DNA from: Rhodospirillaceae bacterium UBA1479
Lineage (GTDB): Bacteria > Pseudomonadota > Alphaproteobacteria > Rhodospirillales > Casp-alpha2
Length of the DNA stretch: 64,000 bases
Assembly: GCA_002325375.1 (NCBI GenBank)
Contig: DCRZ01000010.1
Coordinates: 1 to 64,000, forward strand
Reading direction: 5' to 3'
Part shown: positions 18,510-27,524 of the stretch, in pieces
Position numbering within the stretch: position 1 is the stretch's first letter
Layout: the number at the start of each line of letters is the position of its first letter
Program-made: the position numbers and the translations under genes
Notes under the pieces: generated by a model
Seen by the model: the letters and a program-made list of their open reading frames with translations, nothing else
What the model was told of the DNA's origin: nothing
The model's database searches: none

Positions 18510-19526
18510 GTGCCGCAAATCGCCCCCCCACCCGATCCCGCCACCTTTTTGACCGACCTGCCCGGGCCGGACACCGATGCCCAGGCCGCCGTGCGGGCAC
18601 GCGACGCGGTTCTGACCAAGCCCGCCGGATCGCTTGGCCGGCTGGAGGAAATCACCGAATGGCTGGCCGGATGGCAGGGCCGCGCCCAACCCCGCGCCGA
18701 CAAAGTTCAGGCCCTGGTGTTCGCCGGCAACCACGGCGTCGCAGCCCAGGGCGTGTCCGCCTATCCGCCCGAGGTCACGGCCCAGATGGTCGCCAACTTC
18801 CAGGCCGGAGGGGCGGCCGTGAACCAATTATGCAGCACGTTCGGCGTGGACCTTGCCGTCATCCCCCTGGATCTGGGCAACCCCACCGGCGATATCACGC
18901 AAGGCCCGGCCATGTCGGTGGATGAGTTCTCCGCCGCGTTCAACGCCGGGACGGAGGCCGTCGATGACCGGGCGGACCTTTTGTGCATCGGTGAAATGGG
19001 CATCGCCAATACCACCAGCGCCGCCGCCGTCTGTTTGGGATTGTTCGGCGGCGCGGGGGCGGATTGGGCCGGGCCGGGCACCGGCCTGCCCTCGGCGGGC
19101 GTGTCGGCCAAGGCCGACGCCATCGCACGCGCCGTCGCGGCCAACGGAATCGATCCCACCGATGGATTAGAGGTTTTGCGCGCCTTGGGCGGGCGGGAGC
19201 TGGCGGCCATGGCCGGTGCCGTGGCCAAGGCCCGCCATCTGGGCCTGCCCGTGCTGCTTGACGGTTTCGTCGCAGGGGCGGCGGCGGCCTGTCTTCAGGT
19301 CCGGCAGCCGGGCGCCCTCGACCATTGCCGGGCGGCGCATCTGTCGGCGGAGCCGGGCCACGCGCGGCTGCTCGCGAAACTCGGCATGGCGCCGCTGCTG
19401 CAGCTGAACATGCGGCTCGGCGAGGCCTCGGGGGCGGTCTTGGCGGTGGGGATCGTGCAGGCGGCCCTGGCCTGTCATCGGGGCATGGCGACCTTTGAAA
19501 GTGCCGGCGTCAGCAGCAAGGAATAG
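18510..19526 (+). CDS. cobT: Nicotinate-nucleotide--dimethylbenzimidazole phosphoribosyltransferase
   Basis: 338 residues. Makes alpha-ribazole phosphate from dimethylbenzimidazole and nicotinate mononucleotide. Family motifs are KPAGSLGRLEEI near residue 35, VFAGNHGVAAQGVSAYP, EMGIANTTSAAAV, the long PVLLDGFVAGAAAA and LLQLNMRLGEASGA; the last contains the catalytic Glu. The start is GTG at 18510 with AAGGAAA about 9 bases upstream. It is transcribed away from cobS and converges on the next gene with a 17-base gap. Confidence 0.95.
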   Translation: MPQIAPPPDPATFLTDLPGPDTDAQAAVRARDAVLTKPAGSLGRLEEITEWLAGWQGRAQPRADKVQALVFAGNHGVAAQGVSAYPPEVTAQMVANFQAGGAAVNQLCSTFGVDLAVIPLDLGNPTGDITQGPAMSVDEFSAAFNAGTEAVDDRADLLCIGEMGIANTTSAAAVCLGLFGGAGADWAGPGTGLPSAGVSAKADAIARAVAANGIDPTDGLEVLRALGGRELAAMAGAVAKARHLGLPVLLDGFVAGAAAACLQVRQPGALDHCRAAHLSAEPGHARLLAKLGMAPLLQLNMRLGEASGAVLAVGIVQAALACHRGMATFESAGVSSKE

Positions 19527-19543
19527 ATCCGGGGCGGGCCCGT

Positions 19544-20851
19544 CTATTCGATCATTTCCTCGTCGCCGTCGCCGGCCGTGCCACGCTGAATGCGATGCTT
19601 CAGCTTGAGCAGATCGCGGCGCCGGCCGTCCTCGGCGATCAGGCCTTCGATGAACCGGCCCTGGAACCGGTCGATGCCGACGGAGCGGCCGAATTCGACG
19701 GATTCCCGGGTGTCGCAGCGGCACATGATCATCCGCCCACCGCCGCCCGAGGCCGCGATCTGACGCAGCCGTTCCTTGACGTCGTCGCTGGAATCGGCGA
19801 GGGCCGGGGTCCAGATCAGCTTGGCATGGTCGCAGCCCAGTTTTTCCCGGTCGACCAGGAACATGGTCTGCATGGTCAGGCCGTCGAGCAGCACCCGATA
19901 ACCCCGTTCCTGCACATATTCGCGGGCGATCAGGAAGGCCGGCAGATCGGAGAAGATGTCTTCCTTCTGCAACTCGATCACCATGGCGCCGCGGCGCGAG
20001 GCCGAGACGTTGTCGTCAAAGATCTGAAATTCATCCGACAGCAGGGTCTTCACATTGGCGTTGATGGAAATCTCGCCGGTGATGGTAATGGCGTCGGTCT
20101 TCGACAGCATGGACAGCATGCGCTTATCCAGGGTTTCCGTCAGGTGATAGAACAGCCAGCGGTTGGAGGTCAGATTGACCCCCGGCATCAGGGTTTCGCG
20201 CAGGTCGTTGATGGAGATGAACAGTTCGGAAAATTCCTGTTCCGGGATCAGCTTGCTGTCGACCTTGCAGACGAACTGACGGCGCACGTAGTTCGACAGA
20301 TCGGCGCGGCCCAAAGCATCCTCGACCCGGGCCAGAATGTCGGGCGTCAGGGGCTCACCCTGTTCCTGCTTGGCGCGCAGCGACGAGCGCGCATCCATGC
20401 GCGAGCGCACCTTGGTCAGGCGCACTTCCTCTTCCTCGGCCAATTCGCGGGCCAGGCGCAGGATGTCGTCATAATCGTTGACCGCGTCGTACCAGGTCGC
20501 GAAAGGCTTTTCGTGAGTCGAGGCCTCGGCGATCAGGGGATCGTCGGAAAACAGGAACCGCACCTTCTGGACCACGGTTTCGACCTGGGGACGGGCTTCG
20601 GCCTTGAAGGCGAAGATCAGATCGGCGCTGCGCAGCGCGAACAACTGGCCCATGGTGGTCGAAATCAGGGGATCGAAGCTGGAGGTCGCGGCCCGGATGT
20701 GCTGTTCGCGCCGGTTGAACGGGCGCAACTGCGACAAATGGACATGCACGACCTGACGCCCGCCCCGGTGCTTTTCCAGGCGGCGCACATAGTCCAGCAG
20801 CAGGTTTTCCTGGCTGGGGATTGCTTTCTGTGCGTCGGGCGCCGTCGCCAT
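19544..20851 (-). CDS. Conserved protein resembling a catalytically degenerate EAL (GGDEF-EAL) protein, paralogue 1
   Basis: 435 residues, no signal peptide or membrane segment. The last third can be lined up with the EAL barrel: IELQKEDIF in place of the ELTES strand, GYRVLLDGL in place of GxxxxLDDFG, AKLIW for KID, and SVGIDRFQGRFIEGLI for the terminal GCDxxQGY stretch. The EAL tripeptide, the DDFG aspartates and the AEGVE glutamate are missing, so phosphodiesterase activity is unlikely. The N-terminal third (FALRSADLIFAF, VRFLFSDDPL) might be a decayed GGDEF domain. The next gene upstream is a paralogue with the same layout. Assignment is by motif comparison only. Confidence 0.6.
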   Translation of the reverse strand: MATAPDAQKAIPSQENLLLDYVRRLEKHRGGRQVVHVHLSQLRPFNRREQHIRAATSSFDPLISTTMGQLFALRSADLIFAFKAEARPQVETVVQKVRFLFSDDPLIAEASTHEKPFATWYDAVNDYDDILRLARELAEEEEVRLTKVRSRMDARSSLRAKQEQGEPLTPDILARVEDALGRADLSNYVRRQFVCKVDSKLIPEQEFSELFISINDLRETLMPGVNLTSNRWLFYHLTETLDKRMLSMLSKTDAITITGEISINANVKTLLSDEFQIFDDNVSASRRGAMVIELQKEDIFSDLPAFLIAREYVQERGYRVLLDGLTMQTMFLVDREKLGCDHAKLIWTPALADSSDDVKERLRQIAASGGGGRMIMCRCDTRESVEFGRSVGIDRFQGRFIEGLIAEDGRRRDLLKLKHRIQRGTAGDGDEEMIE

Positions 20852-20897
20852 GTTTCCGCCGTTTCCTGTTTCGTTGCCGGATGCCGGTGCGCGCGCC

Positions 20898-22172
20898 TCA
20901 GCGCGTCGCCGCCGCCGCCCGTTCCTTCTTAATGCGCGCGCGCCGCCCCTGCGAACGCACGGTATCGATCAGCCGGTCCATGAGGAAGCCCTGGAACCGG
21001 GTGATGCCCAGGTTGAGGCCCCATTGAATCGCCTGTTCGGAATCGACGCGGGACAGGATGATCGATTCCTTGCCGGCGTCGCGAATGATGCGGCGCAGGT
21101 CTTCAACCTTGCTGTCGTCTTCTTCCTCGTTCTCGAATTCCGTGCCCCAGCCGACCTTGATGAAGTCGGCGCCCAGGACCGCCGGGTCGAAGAACTGCAT
21201 GGACACGGGCGAAATGCCGTCGACCAGCACGCGGTATCCGTTCTGCTGCAGCATGTTGCGGGCGATGGTGAAGGCATCGACGTCGGAGAAGATGTCGATC
21301 ACCTGCATTTCGATGATGACGTTGTCCTCATGCCCGGCGACGGCGCGGTGGAAGTTCTGGAAATCCCGCGACAGCACGGTGCCGATGTTCAGGTTGAGCG
21401 AGATCGGCTCGTTCATCTTCTCGAAGTTGCGGCCGGCCATGTTGGCCAGGATGACCCGGTCCAGGCCCTCGGTCAGGTACTGGAACAGCCAGATCGACGA
21501 GAACAGGTTGACCCCGGGGGCCACACGCTTCTTCAGATCGCCGATGGAAATGAAGTGTTCGCGAAAGATCACGCCCTCGGGCCCGTTGGCGCCGATGTGC
21601 AGGCACAGCTGTTCGCGGATCAGGTCGTCGATCGGCACGCGCGGCAGAACTTGGGAAAGCGCCGTCAGGTGCTGCGCCGTCAGCGGCTGGCCCACGGATT
21701 TCTGTTGCGCCACCGCCTCGGCGGCCTCGCGCTTGGCGGTTTCCTCGGCCTCCAGCACCAGGGAGCCGACGACCCGCACAAAGGCGCGGAAATCCTCGTT
21801 TTCCGACAGGTCGTACCAGGTCGACAGGCGATCTTCGCCCAGGCCCGTCTCGTCGATATGGGTCAGCGGGTCTTCGGAAAACAGGGCGCGGACCTTCTCG
21901 ACCGGGTTTTCCGCTTCGTGCACGGGGACCGTGCGGCACAGAAGGATCTGGTCCGCGTTCTTCATCTGGAACAGGGTCGCTTCGTGCTGATTGGTCAGAT
22001 TGTCGAAGTTGCGCGCCGCCAAGCGTATGAAATGCGGCTTGCGGTTCGAACTTTTCAGCTCCGACAGATGCAGATGCACGGCGTAATAGCCGGGCGCGCC
22101 CGCCTCCATCCGGTTGAGGCGGTCCAGCAGAAGTTTTTCCTCGAGCGTATCCGGTGAAGGAATCTCGGCCAT
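20898..22172 (-). CDS. Conserved protein resembling a catalytically degenerate EAL (GGDEF-EAL) protein, paralogue 2
   Basis: 424 residues, clearly homologous along its length to the gene 46 bases downstream. Shared blocks are HLSELK/HLSQLR, KVRALFSEDPL/KVRFLFSDDPL, TWYD, PGVNLxSxxWLFxxLTExLD, and IExQxxDIFSDxxAF. It shares the terminal GITRFQGFLMDRLI block too. It has an extra acidic loop (FENEEEDDSK) before the last helix. The EAL catalytic residues are also absent here. The ATG at 22172 has GGGAG 6 bases upstream. The pair likely forms an operon from a promoter in the 22173-22495 gap and may act as a hetero-oligomer or c-di-GMP-independent signalling scaffold; this is inference. Confidence 0.6.
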   Translation of the reverse strand: MAEIPSPDTLEEKLLLDRLNRMEAGAPGYYAVHLHLSELKSSNRKPHFIRLAARNFDNLTNQHEATLFQMKNADQILLCRTVPVHEAENPVEKVRALFSEDPLTHIDETGLGEDRLSTWYDLSENEDFRAFVRVVGSLVLEAEETAKREAAEAVAQQKSVGQPLTAQHLTALSQVLPRVPIDDLIREQLCLHIGANGPEGVIFREHFISIGDLKKRVAPGVNLFSSIWLFQYLTEGLDRVILANMAGRNFEKMNEPISLNLNIGTVLSRDFQNFHRAVAGHEDNVIIEMQVIDIFSDVDAFTIARNMLQQNGYRVLVDGISPVSMQFFDPAVLGADFIKVGWGTEFENEEEDDSKVEDLRRIIRDAGKESIILSRVDSEQAIQWGLNLGITRFQGFLMDRLIDTVRSQGRRARIKKERAAAATR

Positions 22173-22495
22173 GATGCTCCCGTTCGCCCCGGGCCCCGCA
22201 GGACGGAACCCCGATATCGACAGTCGTTCCGGGAACGCTTCCCCCAGCCCCGGAAATTTCACCGCAAGCGGCAAGTTGCGCCAATGCTAAAGTGAAATCG
22301 TTAAAAAAGTCATTTCATTTCCGGCGCTTGGTTGCACGGAGCGGTCTCCGGCGGCGGCCTGCGTCAGGCACCTTGACCTCGGCCCCGCTTGAGGGTCATA
22401 AGCGACGGTTTCTTAATACTTGGCGGGCATTATAGATCGCGGATTTGGCGGTTTTTTGCCCGAAATGCGGCAAAATCAGAACGGGTGACCCATTC
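22173..22495. promoter_or_regulatory. Divergent intergenic region, no gene recognised
   Basis: 323 bases between the EAL-like pair (minus) and the UDP-glucuronate decarboxylase-like gene (plus). It holds an AT-rich patch near 22290-22325 and a GC-rich middle. No tRNA, SRP RNA, 6S RNA or convincing terminator could be folded by eye. It must hold promoters for both directions. Confidence 0.4.
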
Positions 22496-23437
22496 ATGGC
22501 CCTACGCAAGACCATCCTCGTCACCGGCGGGGCGGGCTTTATCGGCTCGCATCTCTGCGCACGCCTGCTGGAGAGCGGCGCTGGCGTGATCTGCGCCGAC
22601 AACTTCTATACCGGCTCCAAGGACAACATTCTGGGCCTGCTCGACCACCCCCATTTCGAGGTCATGCGCCACGACGTGACCTTCCCGCTCTATGTCGAGG
22701 TCGACGAAATCTACAACCTGGCCTGCCCGGCCTCGCCCGTGCATTACCAGTACGATCCCGTGCAGACGACCAAGACTTCCGTGCACGGCGCCATCAACAT
22801 GCTGGGCCTGGCCAAGCGCACCGGCGCCAAGATCCTGCAGGCCTCGACCTCCGAGGTCTACGGCGATCCGGAAGTCCATCCGCAGACCGAGGATTACCGC
22901 GGCCGGGTCAACCCCATCGGGCCGCGCGGCTGCTATGACGAGGGCAAGCGCTGCGCCGAAACCCTGTTTTTCGATTATTACCGCCAACACAGCCTGAATA
23001 TCCGGGTCGCGCGCATCTTCAACACCTACGGCCCCAACATGCACCCGTCGGACGGGCGGGTGGTGTCGAATTTCATCGTTCAGGCGTTGAAAGGCGAGGA
23101 TTTGACCCTCTACGGCGACGGCGGACAGACGCGGTCGTTCTGTTATGTCGACGATCTTGCCGACGGGCTGATGCGGCTGATGAACGCGCCCGACGCCGTC
23201 ACCGGGCCGGTCAACCTGGGCAATCCCAACGAATTCACGATCCTGGAACTGGCCGAACTGGTGATCGAGATGACCGGCGCCAAGTCCAAGATCGTCAGGA
23301 TGCCGCTGCCCCAGGACGACCCCATGCAGCGCTGCCCGGATATCTCGCTCGCCAAGGACAAATTGGGCTGGCAGCCGACGATCCAGCTGAAGGACGGCTT
23401 GGCGAAAACCATCGCCTATTTCAAAGGGGTTCTGTGA
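22496..23437 (+). CDS. NAD-dependent epimerase/dehydratase, UDP-glucuronate decarboxylase-like
   Basis: 313 residues. N-terminal Rossmann motif GGAGFIGSHL. STSEVYGDPEVHPQTEDYRG and the catalytic YxxxK in CYDEGKRCAETL are highly typical of UDP-xylose synthases (UDP-GlcA decarboxylases), as are NLACPASPVHYQYDPVQTTK and NTYGPNMHPSDGRVVSNFI. The product would be UDP-xylose or a related sugar for surface polysaccharide. The ATG at 22496 matches the family N-terminus; an upstream ATG at 22445 is unlikely. It precedes gmhA and hldE, which suits a cell-envelope sugar cluster. Confidence 0.92.
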   Translation: MALRKTILVTGGAGFIGSHLCARLLESGAGVICADNFYTGSKDNILGLLDHPHFEVMRHDVTFPLYVEVDEIYNLACPASPVHYQYDPVQTTKTSVHGAINMLGLAKRTGAKILQASTSEVYGDPEVHPQTEDYRGRVNPIGPRGCYDEGKRCAETLFFDYYRQHSLNIRVARIFNTYGPNMHPSDGRVVSNFIVQALKGEDLTLYGDGGQTRSFCYVDDLADGLMRLMNAPDAVTGPVNLGNPNEFTILELAELVIEMTGAKSKIVRMPLPQDDPMQRCPDISLAKDKLGWQPTIQLKDGLAKTIAYFKGVL

Positions 23438-23473
23438 CAGGCCGAATTCGGCGCGCAGAAAACAGGTTTTCTC

Positions 23474-24067
23474 ATGGACTTAGCGGCATTTTTTGACAGT
23501 GAAATGGAAGAACACGCGGCCGTCGCCAAAGCGACCCGCGAGGCCTTGGCCGCCCCCTTCCAGGCGCTTGTAACCGTCGCCGTCAAGTCCTTGAGAACCG
23601 GCGGAAAATTGCTTTTCTTCGGGAACGGGGGCAGCGCCGCCGACTGCCAACATCTGGCGACCGAACTGACCGTCCGCTACAAGACCGACCGCGCCCCGAT
23701 CGCCGCCATCGCCCTGACCACGGATACCTCCGCCCTGACCGCCGCGGGCAACGACCTGGGCTTCGATCAGATTTTCGCCCGCCAGATCCAGGCCCTTGGC
23801 AAGCCCGGCGACGTGGCCGTCGGGATTTCCACCTCGGGCCGAAGCCCCAATGTGCTGGAAGCCCTGCGCACGGCGCGGGCGGGCGGGCTGATCGCCGCCG
23901 GTCTGAGCGGCCGGGACGGCGGCCAGATGGCCGGCCTGGCCGAGCCCCTGCTGATCGTGCCGTCGGACGTCACCGCCCGCATCCAGGAAATGCATATTAC
24001 ACTTGGTCAGATGCTGTGCGGCGCGCTTGAGATAGAATTGGGCCTTGTAACGCAGGACGCGGGATGA
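23474..24067 (+). CDS. gmhA: Phosphoheptose isomerase (SIS domain)
   Basis: 197 residues. Converts sedoheptulose 7-phosphate to D-glycero-D-manno-heptose 7-phosphate, the first step to ADP-heptose for lipopolysaccharide core. SIS-domain motifs: LLFFGNGGSAADCQHLATELTVRY, VGISTSGRSPNVLEAL and the C-terminal RIQEMHITLGQMLC with the catalytic His. It overlaps hldE by 4 bases (ATGA), so the two pathway steps are coupled. Confidence 0.95.
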   Translation: MDLAAFFDSEMEEHAAVAKATREALAAPFQALVTVAVKSLRTGGKLLFFGNGGSAADCQHLATELTVRYKTDRAPIAAIALTTDTSALTAAGNDLGFDQIFARQIQALGKPGDVAVGISTSGRSPNVLEALRTARAGGLIAAGLSGRDGGQMAGLAEPLLIVPSDVTARIQEMHITLGQMLCGALEIELGLVTQDAG

Positions 24068-25536
24068 TGACGGAACGCACGGACCTGATCGCCCTGGTCG
24101 AGGCGCTGGCGGATACCAAGGTGGTCTGTCTGGGCGACGTCATGCTCGACACTTTCGTTCATGGCGAGGTCGAGCGGATTTCCCCGGAAGCCCCGATCCC
24201 GGTGCTGCGCGTGACCGGCGAGACCCGCATGCTGGGCGGGGCCGGCAACGTGGTGCGCAACCTGGCGGCGCTGGGGGCCAAGACCCGGTTCCTGTCCGTC
24301 ATCGGCGACGACGACGCCGGGACCGAAGTTCGCACCCTGCTGGCCCGGGAGGCCGGCGTGACCGGCGATCTCAAGACCGACGCCGGCCGTCAGACCACGA
24401 TCAAGACCCGCTTTGTCGCCGGCACGCAGCAGATGCTGCGCGCCGACCGGGAAACCAGCCGGGCCACCGCCGCCGGCCTGCAGGATCAACTGGCCGTCGA
24501 TGCCGAGGCCGCCGTGCGCGACCACAAGGTCGTGGTGCTGTCCGATTACGGCAAGGGCGTCCTGGCCGATGCCACCCTGGCCCGCGTGATCGCCGCCGCC
24601 GCCAAGGCCGGGGCGACCGTGATCGTCGACCCCAAGGGCAGCGATTACGGGCGCTACCGGGGGGCCGGCATCCTGACCCCCAACCTGAAGGAACTGGCCG
24701 CCGCCACGGGCAAACCCGTGGACACGGACGATGCCGTGATCGCCGCCGCCCGCGGGCTGGTCGATGGCCTGGGCCTGACCGCCGTGCTGGTCACCCGGTC
24801 CCGCGACGGCATGACCCTGGTGCCCGCCGAGGGCCCGGTCCTTCACCTTGCCGCGGAAGCCCAGGAAGTGTTCGATGTCTCCGGCGCCGGCGACACGGTG
24901 GTCGCGACCCTGGCCGCCTGCCTGGCCGCAGGCGCCGATCTGGGCCGTGCGGCGGCGCTCGCCAATCTCGCCGCAGGGATCGTCGTCGCCAAGGTCGGCA
25001 CCGCCGTCGCCTACGCGGGCGACCTGATCGCCCAATTGCATCACCAGGACCTGAGCGACGCCGAAGCCAAGGTGTTGACCCTCGAACAGGTTCTCGACCG
25101 GGCCGCTGCCTGGCGCCGCCGGGGCCTCACGGTCGGCTTCACCAACGGCTGCTTCGATCTGCTGCACCCGGGGCATGTGTCGCTGCTGCGCCAGGCCAAA
25201 AGCCAATGCGACCGTCTGGTCGTCGGGCTGAATTCCGATGCCTCGGTCCGGCGTCTGAAGGGCGCCGACCGCCCGGTGCAGGGCGAGGCCGCGCGGGCCG
25301 CCGTACTGGCGTCCCTCGCCGGTGTCGATGCGGTGGTTCTGTTCGCCGAAGACACGCCGCTGGCCCTGATCGAGGGTTTGTTGCCGGAAGTTCTGGTCAA
25401 GGGGGCCGATTACCGCGTCGACCAGGTTGTCGGCCGCGAGGTCGTCGAGGCCGCCGGCGGGCGCGTTCACCTCGCCGATCTGGCGCCGGGACACAGCACC
25501 ACGGCGACCATCGCCCGGCTGGCCGGACAGGGCTAA
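24064..25536 (+). CDS. hldE: Bifunctional heptose 7-phosphate kinase / heptose 1-phosphate adenylyltransferase
   Basis: 490 residues. Residues ~1-325 form a ribokinase-like (PfkB) kinase: LGDVMLDTFVHGEVERISPEAP, VLSDYGKGVL, VDPKGSDYGRYRGA and the anion-hole/base motif FDVSGAGDTVVATLAA. Residues ~345-490 form the nucleotidyltransferase: VGFTNGCFDLLHPGHVSLL (HxGH) and LVVGLNSDASVRRLKG. Both activities of ADP-heptose synthesis are thus in one chain. It ends convergent with the penicillin-binding protein gene, with stop codons interleaved over 4 bases. Confidence 0.96.
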   Translation: MMTERTDLIALVEALADTKVVCLGDVMLDTFVHGEVERISPEAPIPVLRVTGETRMLGGAGNVVRNLAALGAKTRFLSVIGDDDAGTEVRTLLAREAGVTGDLKTDAGRQTTIKTRFVAGTQQMLRADRETSRATAAGLQDQLAVDAEAAVRDHKVVVLSDYGKGVLADATLARVIAAAAKAGATVIVDPKGSDYGRYRGAGILTPNLKELAAATGKPVDTDDAVIAAARGLVDGLGLTAVLVTRSRDGMTLVPAEGPVLHLAAEAQEVFDVSGAGDTVVATLAACLAAGADLGRAAALANLAAGIVVAKVGTAVAYAGDLIAQLHHQDLSDAEAKVLTLEQVLDRAAAWRRRGLTVGFTNGCFDLLHPGHVSLLRQAKSQCDRLVVGLNSDASVRRLKGADRPVQGEAARAAVLASLAGVDAVVLFAEDTPLALIEGLLPEVLVKGADYRVDQVVGREVVEAAGGRVHLADLAPGHSTTATIARLAGQG

Positions 25537-27500
25537 TCCCCGGCGCGGTTTTCGCCTACGGGCTCAACCGTTTCAGACCCGGAACCGACAAGATTTTTCA
25601 ACCGCCCCCAGAACGACCCTGATCCGGGCTTGCCGTCGTCGCCGATGTCGTCGAAGGCCAGAACCGGCAGGCCTTGATGCGCTGCGCCCATGAACACCGC
25701 CCAGGTGCGCGCCGGCAGGCCGCCGCCGGTCACCCGTTTCATGGGCGACCCGTCGTCGTTGCCGAACCACACGGCGGTCACCAGCTGCGGCGTGAAGCCG
25801 ACGAACCAGGCATCGCGGTAATTCTGGCTGGTGCCCGTCTTGCCCGCCGCCGCCCGGCCGATGGCGGCGTGCTTTCCCGTGCCGCCGTCGATCACCTTGG
25901 TCATCATGGCGGTCAGGGTGCGGGCCGGGGCGGCGGGCACGGCGCGGCCGGGGCCGGAACCCTGGCGTTGATACAGCGGCGCGCCGTCCGGGCCGATGAT
26001 TTCCGTGATCGCATAGGGCCAGACCCCCATGCCCGCCCGCGCCAGCACGGCATAGGCGGTCGCCAGTTCCAGCAACGAAACCTCACCGGTGCCGAGCGCC
26101 AGCCCGGCGTCCCTGGGCAGGTCCGTGGTAATGCCGAGGGCCCGCGCGGTATCGATGATCTTTGCCGGGCCGACTTTCTGCGCCAACTGCACGGCGATGG
26201 TGTTCACGGAGTTGGCGAGCGCGTACTCCAGGGTCATCCGCCCTTCGTACTTGCCGGAGAAATTGGACGGCTGCCAGCCGCTCAAGGAAACCGGCTTATC
26301 GACCACCGGGGTCGCGGGCGTCATCCCGGCCTCCAACGCCGCCAGATAGACCACGGGCTTGAACGCGGAGCCCGGCTGACGCTGCGCCTGGACGGCGCGG
26401 TTGAACTGGCTTTTGCCGTAATCCCGGCCGCCGACCATGGCGCGCACCGCACCCTGCGGGGTCAGCGCGATAAGCGCCCCTTCGCCCGCCTGCATCCGCG
26501 CCCGGTCCGCCGCCATGAAGGCGCGACCCATGGCTGTTTCCGCCTGGCGCTGCAGGGCGAGGTCGAGCGTCGTCTTGACCACCAGATCACGGCCGCCGGC
26601 GGTGACGTAGTCGGAGACCGCTTCGAGCACCCAGTCGACGAAATGGCGCGCGTTGCCCGTGGGCGCCGAGACGACGGCGACCTGGATGCCGCGGGCCGCG
26701 TCCGCCGCTTTGGTTTCCGTCAGGTATCCGGCGGCGACCATGTTGCCGAGCACGGTGCGGGCCCGGGCATGGGCCCGTTCCGGCGAGGCCACGGGATTGT
26801 AGCGCGACGGCGCCTTGAGCAGACCGGCCAGCACCGCCGCCTCGTAGGTATTGACCCGGGCGGCGGGTTTTTGGAAGAAGCGACGCGCCGCCGCATCGAC
26901 GCCGTAGGTCCCCGCCCCCAGATAAACCCGGTTGAGGTAGAGGGTGAGGATCTGGTCCTTGGAAAATTCCCATTCCAGCCATAACGCCACGACCATTTCC
27001 TGAAGCTTGCGCGTGATCGTGCGGGCCGGGGTGAGGAACAGGTTCTTGGCCAGTTGCTGGGTGATGGTCGACCCGCCCTCGACCACCCGCCCGGCGCGAA
27101 TATTGCGCACCATGGCCCGGCTCAGACCAATGGGATCGATTCCGAAATGACTGTAGAAACGCCGATCCTCGGTCGCCAGGACAGCCTGCATCAGATGCGG
27201 CGGCAGGTTTTTCAACGCCACCGTTTCACCGACCAGGTCCCCGGCGCGGTAGATTTCCGTGCCGTCGGCGGCTTGGATCGTCACGGTCGGGCGGCGTTCG
27301 GTCTTGAGCGCTTCGTCCAGGTCCGGCAGGCCGATGGACACCCAGACCCCGGCGCCAAGGGCCGCGATCACCATCCATACGGCCGCCGCCCCGGCCCATT
27401 TCAGGATCGTGGCGAGGCGGCTTCGGCGGGGCCCGGCGGGGGCACGTTCGGGGGGCTTTTTCGCCCGTGGACGGGGGCGGGGACGCGGTGATTTGGCCAT
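25533..27500 (-). CDS. Class A penicillin-binding protein (glycosyltransferase/transpeptidase, PBP1 type)
   Basis: 655 residues. A basic Pro/Arg-rich cytosolic tail precedes one membrane anchor (~33-53). The glycosyltransferase domain has ATEDRRFYSHFGID, GGSTITQQLAKNLFL and the EMVVALWLEWEFSKDQIL stretch. The transpeptidase domain has the Ser-x-x-Lys box QPGSAFKP, the SVN box in LANSVNTIAVQL and KTGTSQNYRDAWFVGFTP. It polymerises and cross-links peptidoglycan at the outer face of the inner membrane. Shorter than MrcA (~850), closer to the ~650-residue alphaproteobacterial Pbp1 type. Confidence 0.94.
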   Translation of the reverse strand: MAKSPRPRPRPRAKKPPERAPAGPRRSRLATILKWAGAAAVWMVIAALGAGVWVSIGLPDLDEALKTERRPTVTIQAADGTEIYRAGDLVGETVALKNLPPHLMQAVLATEDRRFYSHFGIDPIGLSRAMVRNIRAGRVVEGGSTITQQLAKNLFLTPARTITRKLQEMVVALWLEWEFSKDQILTLYLNRVYLGAGTYGVDAAARRFFQKPAARVNTYEAAVLAGLLKAPSRYNPVASPERAHARARTVLGNMVAAGYLTETKAADAARGIQVAVVSAPTGNARHFVDWVLEAVSDYVTAGGRDLVVKTTLDLALQRQAETAMGRAFMAADRARMQAGEGALIALTPQGAVRAMVGGRDYGKSQFNRAVQAQRQPGSAFKPVVYLAALEAGMTPATPVVDKPVSLSGWQPSNFSGKYEGRMTLEYALANSVNTIAVQLAQKVGPAKIIDTARALGITTDLPRDAGLALGTGEVSLLELATAYAVLARAGMGVWPYAITEIIGPDGAPLYQRQGSGPGRAVPAAPARTLTAMMTKVIDGGTGKHAAIGRAAAGKTGTSQNYRDAWFVGFTPQLVTAVWFGNDDGSPMKRVTGGGLPARTWAVFMGAAHQGLPVLAFDDIGDDGKPGSGSFWGRLKNLVGSGSETVEPVGENRAGD

Positions 27501-27524
27501 GTGCGCCTTATGGACGGGCGGACG

